Position numbers and translations under genes: made by a program. The notes below the pieces were generated by a model. That model searched no databases. It was not told the origin of the DNA and saw nothing but the letters and a program-made list of their open reading frames with translations. This document shows positions 59,001-64,000 of a stretch of 64,000 nucleotides of DNA, piece after piece; positions within the stretch are counted from its first letter, which is position 1, and every line of letters starts with the position of its first letter. The DNA comes from Enoplolaimus lenunculus (taxonomy: Eukaryota; Nematoda; Enoplea; Enoplida; Thoracostomopsidae): assembly GCA_030248215.1 (NCBI GenBank), contig JASANG010001056.1, positions 124,001 to 188,000 of the forward strand. Direction: 5' to 3'.

Positions 59001-60100
59001 AGTTCATTTTGATTTAATCGTTGTAAGGTCAAATCTTAACTTAGGCGACTTCTCAAACACAAAGTTGAGCTTATTCTAGCTTTGGAGTTGCTGGATAAAC
59101 AGTTTAATGCCACGGATAATCTGATCCATCTAAAATTTAAAGATTCTGTAGTTTTTCGTCGAGCATCAAGTATCCCGGATAGGTCAATACCTACTGTGTA
59201 GCCGAATTTTTGGCCGCCGCCATGATTAGCTTTCCAAATTAATAATTTTATTACAATTTCACTGTTGCATATGTGTTTTTATATTGTTTTGAACAAGTGT
59301 AGCCAGGGGGAAAATTGTTAAGGTCAACGAACCCTCTTGTAGTTTTTGACCAAGGGTTTTGGGAGCATTTTCAGTTGTTATGTAACACAACGAATTTCCT
59401 ATAGAAATTTTACATAGAACGTAATCTTCCTTTTTAAAAAACCCCTGGCTGCGTTCTTGGTTTTAATTGACACTGCGAGCTTTATTATGTGCACATCTTG
59501 CTTAGTTCAATATCATTTCGGTATGTGTTTTATGACGTACTTAACGTTATATGTTATTATTTTTGTATGTGCATTAGTATTATTTTTGTATTTTATTTTC
59601 CCTCAATGTTTGTTTTTGTCAGAAACATTGCTTTGTGAACCATTATGTTTAGTCGTTTTTGGCCATTCCAGTGGATCTCAGTAAAATAAAGTGTTATTGC
59701 GATTTCATAATTACATACGTATTTATATTAGAACTTGTGTAATGTTTATGTAATATTGTTGAATAATGCCCCGGATGAAAAAATAATACCAGTAGGTTTG
59801 TGATAGCACCTGACATTGTGATAAATGCAGTATTAACTTTGGAGTTTAGACAACGCTTAGAGTATTTATGCAGTACAGTGTTTTCTCCTTAGAAAAACGC
59901 ATGATTTTATTAGAGATAAAACTGGTGGGTATTCATAATATTGATTAATCATGACATGATAGTACTGGTAGCTATTTTAGCCGCTGTGTAAATTTAAGCA
60001 TATGTAATGTTTGTTACCCATTGATGATCAAGTCCTTTGATACAAGGCTGAGATTTGGCCTCGTGCTTTGAAGTTAGCGGAATTCTGCTAACTGATATAT
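56004..60100 (+). other. M-Ras downstream region
   Basis: Holds family F (56735-56964) and family A remains (57440-57560). AATAAA occurs at about 59685, but it is not clear that the M-Ras 3' UTR reaches it. The small open frames here have no recognisable protein. Confidence 0.5.
56735..56964. repeat. Family F MITE, larger copy
   Basis: GGTGGCGCTATACTTTTCG on the left and CAAGTATGGCGCAACC on the right are inverted. The interior holds GACGGCGCCGTC. Confidence 0.65.
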
Positions 60101-60117
60101 TTATATATAATATATAT

Positions 60118-60534
60118 CAGGATGCAACCGGAATTCCGGTTCCGGCATTTTTTCACCTTCCGGTTCCGGCATTTTTTCACCTTCCGGTTTCGGCATTTTT
60201 TCACCTTCCGGTTCTGGTAAATTTTTTACCGGATTTAAAAATTCCGGTGTTATAATTTGGCCGTTTTCTTAACTTTGCTAATTTTTAAGAATCTTTTGAA
60301 AGCCACATGTACTCCGAATATAAGCCATTGATGGTGGATTTCACTTCAGTCGACGACGAAAAGTAAAATACAACACATAAAATAAATACCTATGTTCGAC
60401 TAAAGTTTTCACAAATAATAGAGCAAAAAATACGATTAAAATGAAATTTTTGGTGAAACGCATTTTTCACGTTCCGGTTCCGGTAAAGTTTTCAAATTCC
60501 GGTTCCGGTAAATTGTAATTCCGGTAGCACCCTG
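60118..60534. mobile_element. Complete family D MITE with 8-bp target duplication
   Basis: 417 bp. Ends CAGGATGCAACCGGAATTCC and ACCGGTAGCACCCTG (imperfect inverted). Flanks are ATATATAT on both sides; this is AT-rich, so chance cannot be excluded. Three tandem 24-bp units (CTTCCGGTTCCGGCATTTTT) lie near the left end. hAT-like. Confidence 0.75.
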
Positions 60535-61139
60535 ATATATATCGATTGCGCTCTAGTTGCTGTGATATAACTAATTTTAGATGTTGTAATTTGTTTATTA
60601 AACAGCTTGATTAACATTGTGTGATTGTGCTTTTAAAGTTTGGGCGAAACGTTGAGAAAAGCGAGCTGCACGATCACTTTTTCATACGAGATTCTGGTTT
60701 TTCGAAATTTGTTCAGGCAACAATATTCTGAAACCGACTTTAATAGCAAATGGAATTGAAATTTTCCAAATTTTTATAAAACCTCCAAATTCGGATCAAA
60801 CGTCACAACCGAAAAGAAGATATTAATCCTGCTTGTTATCTATTCTAGCCTGCTTGTTTGCTACGTTCAGTATTAGCAAGAGTGGATGATCACTCTATAG
60901 ACAAAAGCGCAGCTTGGCAAATTTCATGCGATACGAAACGGACCAGTGCATTCTGCGTTTTCCAATTTCCCAGCCCGCTTGGAAGTAGATGTTGGAAACA
61001 CATATATGCCTAAATTTCGGGAATATGGGAAATTTGGCATCCCCCTGAATAATAGGAGTAGGCAAAACAACGAGTTCCGGTAAATTTTGTACCGCTCGAA
61101 AACAGGCAGTTGCACACTCTTGGCCAAAATTATCCACTC

Positions 61140-61220
61140 TTATGCGTCGTCCACTTTAATTTGCGTACGCTGTGTGGATTTGTGAAACCACAATTGACAG
61201 TTGCCCTCAAAAAATTCCTA
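61140..61220. repeat. Single terminal repeat related to the 2.1 kb element
   Basis: TATGCGTCGTCCACTTTAAT and GCTGTGTGG match the 13733 end (ATGCGTCATCCATTTTAATG, CCGTGTGG). No matching right end was found. Confidence 0.6.
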
Positions 61221-61356
61221 GTAGATAGTCTTTGTAAATTGAAATTATTTTCATCAAGTTTTTAAGTTCAGTTGACAGCTGCGGTCCATTTTAAAACAGT
61301 ATCGGTCAATGTATCCAAAATTGAAACAGTAGGCGTAAACAACTACTTTGCGGTGT

Positions 61357-61735
61357 ACCAGCAACCGTCAATGGATATTCTATTTTTTAGACGGCAACCG
61401 TCAACGACAGTCCGGTCAATATATTGCAACTGTCGACCAGGCTGCAACTTCCTTTACCGCAAGCGTAAGCAAGGAATACAGTTTTTTGATGGTAACCGTC
61501 AATTGAAAATTTATATTAGACGGCAACCGTCAATTGAAAATTTTGAGGTAGACGGCAACCGTCAATTGAAATTTTGACTTACACCGCAACCGTCAATTGA
61601 AAATTGGTATTTACACGGCAATTGTCAATTGAAAATTTGTATTTATACGGCAACCGTCAATTGAAAATTTAGAGTTAGGCGGCAACCGTCAATTGAAAAT
61701 TTAGAGTCAGGCGGCAACCGTCAATTGGAAATCGG
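61357..61735. repeat. 32-bp minisatellite, unit GGCAACCGTCAATTGAAAAT
   Basis: Eight head-to-tail units from about 61489 plus two outlying units from 61357. Each keeps CGGCAACCGTCAATTGAAAA with a variable 10-12 bp tail. The same motif (CAATTGACAGTTGCC, inverted) occurs once inside the transposon end at 61190-61206. Confidence 0.85.
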
Positions 61736-61984
61736 GCGCATATGGGGCAAGGGTTTATCCCGGGGTAACCGGATATCTGGTTCCGTATTCGTTTCCGGTA
61801 GGCTCAGCCCTCCCCGGCTCCCTCTGGCTACGGGCTCGTTGGTCCTGTATAACAAAACAGCTTACATATAAATATAAAAAACATAGCGTTTTGCAAAACG
61901 TTTTTTAATATATATTTTTTACGCGGAGGTTTTTTTAATATACACGTACATTTTTACACGTATATTTTTTACAGATTTTTTCAC

Positions 61985-62312
61985 AGCGTATGTGTACCTG
62001 CACTGGAGAATTCACTGGGCCGGTGGCCAAGACGAGACAAGGGGGTTCAACCGCCCTACAAAATGTTGGCCCACCTAAAACTTGTTTTCATTCAATATTA
62101 ATAAAATAAAAGTATTTGTTTTTCAGCCGTACGAGCGCCGGCAGCTAAAAAAACATCTACCCCCTTTTTAAATATCGGGCATAAAAACTGCTTGCGTATG
62201 TGTTTTTTATGCACTGGGGAATTCACAGGGCCGGTAAACCAAGGGAAGCTAGGCGCTTCAACGCCCTGCAAAATTGTGGGCCACCTAGAACTAGTTTTCA
62301 TTTAATACCTGT
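61985..62312. repeat. Direct duplication, about 211-bp offset
   Basis: CACTGGAGAATTCACTGGGC ... TTGTTTTCATTCAAT at 62001-62097 recurs as CACTGGGGAATTCACAGGGC ... TAGTTTTCATTTAAT at 62212-62308, both about 80 percent alike by eye. Confidence 0.65.
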
Positions 62313-62384
62313 ACATCTTTTCTAGTTTCTACAATGATAAAATCATTTACGGTGGATATCCCTTCACGTTTGGAACGTTTTTGT

Positions 62385-62555
62385 TTTCCGGACCAATGTA
62401 TAGAATAGGGACGTATATTGTACTGTTTAAAAGCTTTAAGCCTAAGCCTAGACAAGTAAAATCAATAAACCTACCTACCTAAGCTTTGCCCAATCAAGTT
62501 AGTCTATATTTAAACTCATACTCTATTGCAGTCCTGCGAAAAAACGGTCAGCCCC
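62385..62555. repeat. Family A MITE
   Basis: GGACCAATGTATAGAATAGG on the left, CTTTAAGCCTAAGCCTAG inside, and CTATTGCAGTCCTGCGAAAA on the right. Confidence 0.65.
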
Positions 62556-62689
62556 GGAATTTTGGAGTGTTTTCCGCATGACAGAACGGTTTTTTATAGT
62601 GTTTATAATGTTGTATATAAAAGTCAATATCTTCTGTTCGCAGTTTATTCGTAAAGAACAAAACACAATGATCCAATCATTTTAAGACG

Positions 62690-63390
62690 GATATCATTTC
62701 ACCTAGAACCACAGCTACGGGTTTAACTCACAGTCCTATTCGGCCATACACTGCCCGCAAAACTGTTCTACAGCGTTGAAAAGTTATGTTTACCGCATCC
62801 CCTATATAAGGTTTTTGGTTATTCTAACAATTTCTGGTTTTACTAGGGTACTCGTAGTAAGGTTCATATTCGAGCTATATATACCTTCTTTCATAAACCG
62901 TATACTCGCTGACCATACAGTTAAAGCGTTTAAATAATTCAACCACTATGTGTCTATTTTCAAGTCGTGGAGCTCAAACTAAGAAACAAACATTAAATTG
63001 CAAGATGTTCAAAAATTGCTTACAGTTAAATAATAGACAATAAAATAAAATACAATGCCAATGCAGAACATGCAATTTATTTCGTTGTCAGAACCGCAGC
63101 TATAGGTTTTACTTACAGTACTATTCGGCTATGCACTGCCCGCCAAACTGTTCTACGGCGTCGAAAAGTCCCGTTTATCTCCCCCTTTAATAAAAAAGGT
63201 TTTGGTCATTCTAACAATTTTTGTTTTATAGCCTGTTTGTAGTAAGGTTCATATTTGAGCTATATACCTTCTTTTATGAACCGTTTACTTAATGACCAAG
63301 CAGTTAGTTTTAAATAAATCAACCACACACGTTTCTATATTCATGTGGCTGTACTCAAACTAAAACATTCAATACTGACGTATATTCATG
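62690..63390. repeat. Direct duplication, about 380-bp offset
   Basis: CACTGCCCGCAAAACTGTTC, GGTTATTCTAACAATTT and TAGTAAGGTTCATATTCGAG in the first copy match CACTGCCCGCCAAACTGTTC, GGTCATTCTAACAATTT and TAGTAAGGTTCATATTTGAG in the second. Confidence 0.7.
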
Positions 63391-63419
63391 ACAATCATAT
63401 TTTAGATAAAATAAATTTT

Positions 63420-63911
63420 AGTATTCCACTTCAGTATCGGAAACTGCACCAGTATCGGCATCGTTATAATTTTTTCGATCTCGCAAAATTTTAGTGGCTG
63501 AGGTTAGATTCAAATGGTAATCAAGCGTTAGCGTTCCCGGTTACAATTTGGGTTCCACTTCTTGTCATTCAGTATCAGAAATTTCACAGGCGTTGTAGTT
63601 TTTTCGATCTTGCAAAATGTCATTGATAGAGTTTGGATTTAAATACTAGCCATCCGTTTGCGTTCCTGGATACAATTCAGGCTCGGCATCTTTCGCGTCA
63701 TGATCAGAAAGTTCTCCCTGTCTGCTTTCTATTCAGATAATCAAGTTCTAACTCACACTCGGAGTCAGATTCGGAATCTAGTTCAGTATCGGTAAGTTTG
63801 CTGTTAATATTATGTGAAATGTTTTTTCTCGCAGCAATATTTTCGTTAACATTTTCGCACTTGCGGCGAACCGTCGGAGAAGTACAACGGTCAGTTGCTG
63901 CGGTACGTTTT
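63420..63911 (-). pseudogene. Decayed acidic repeat-coding stretch at the window edge, unassigned
   Basis: On the minus strand an open run near 63911-63706 reads KRTAATDRCTSPTVRRKCEN then DTELDSESDSECELELDYLN. Lower down, two related units read LRDRKNYNDADTGAVSDTE and ILQDRKNYNACEISDTE, so the protein seems to hold tandem acidic repeats of about 35 residues. The frame is interrupted as read. It may be a host gene exon beginning outside the window, a relic of one, or the acidic N-terminus of a transposase. I cannot name a family. Confidence 0.35.
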
Positions 63912-64000
63912 CTACGATTTTCATATGTATTGCAGCATGTGCTGGCTAAGACCGCTGGTTTTTTGCGTGTGGCGGACGTGTGTTTCGTTTACATCTAACA

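Noticed and set aside
60055-60255. Frame with a repeated PVPAFFHL motif
   Set aside because: It is a by-product of the 24-bp tandem units in the family D MITE.

Overview
The window is AT-rich animal nuclear DNA. Genes are split by GT-AG introns, and introns and spacers are packed with short non-autonomous DNA transposons (MITEs) and tRNA-derived repeats. Three host genes can be read with confidence. I rebuilt each exon by exon, and every splice junction keeps the reading frame. (1) 146-2889, plus strand: the last five exons of a cyclic-nucleotide-gated (CNG) channel alpha-type subunit; its 5' part lies outside the window. (2) 5106-33224, minus strand: a complete Crumbs polarity gene, 33 coding exons and 2075 codons plus stop, ending in the hallmark ERLI tail. 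(3) 52864-56003, plus strand: a complete five-exon M-Ras GTPase of 202 residues ending in the CAAX box CIVM.

CNG and Crumbs converge (2.2 kb between stop codons). Crumbs and M-Ras diverge across a 19.6 kb spacer in which I see only repeats and one tRNA-like gene. From 56.0 kb to the end there is repeat-rich DNA with two local tandem duplications, a 32-bp minisatellite, and at the right edge a decayed acidic coding-like stretch on the minus strand.

The organism is a bilaterian animal. An ascidian-like invertebrate chordate is my guess from the Crumbs tail and compact gene layout, but no marker in the window proves it. The three genes are not a functional unit: the CNG channel is a plasma-membrane cation channel, Crumbs is an apical polarity receptor, and M-Ras is a membrane-anchored signalling switch.

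The main new information concerns repeats and their relation to genes. One MITE family has an 8-bp target duplication and a core of TTAGGC hexamers, the nematode-type telomere unit. Four different MITEs end within about 15 bp of splice sites. One Crumbs splice acceptor is triplicated in a 42-bp tandem repeat. A 2.1 kb inverted-repeat element sits in a Crumbs intron, with a one-ended relative at 61.1 kb that carries a minisatellite. A compound repeat with two tRNA-like modules occurs as a tandem array in a Crumbs intron and again in M-Ras intron 1. No retrovirus-like, Polinton-like or CRISPR element was recognised.
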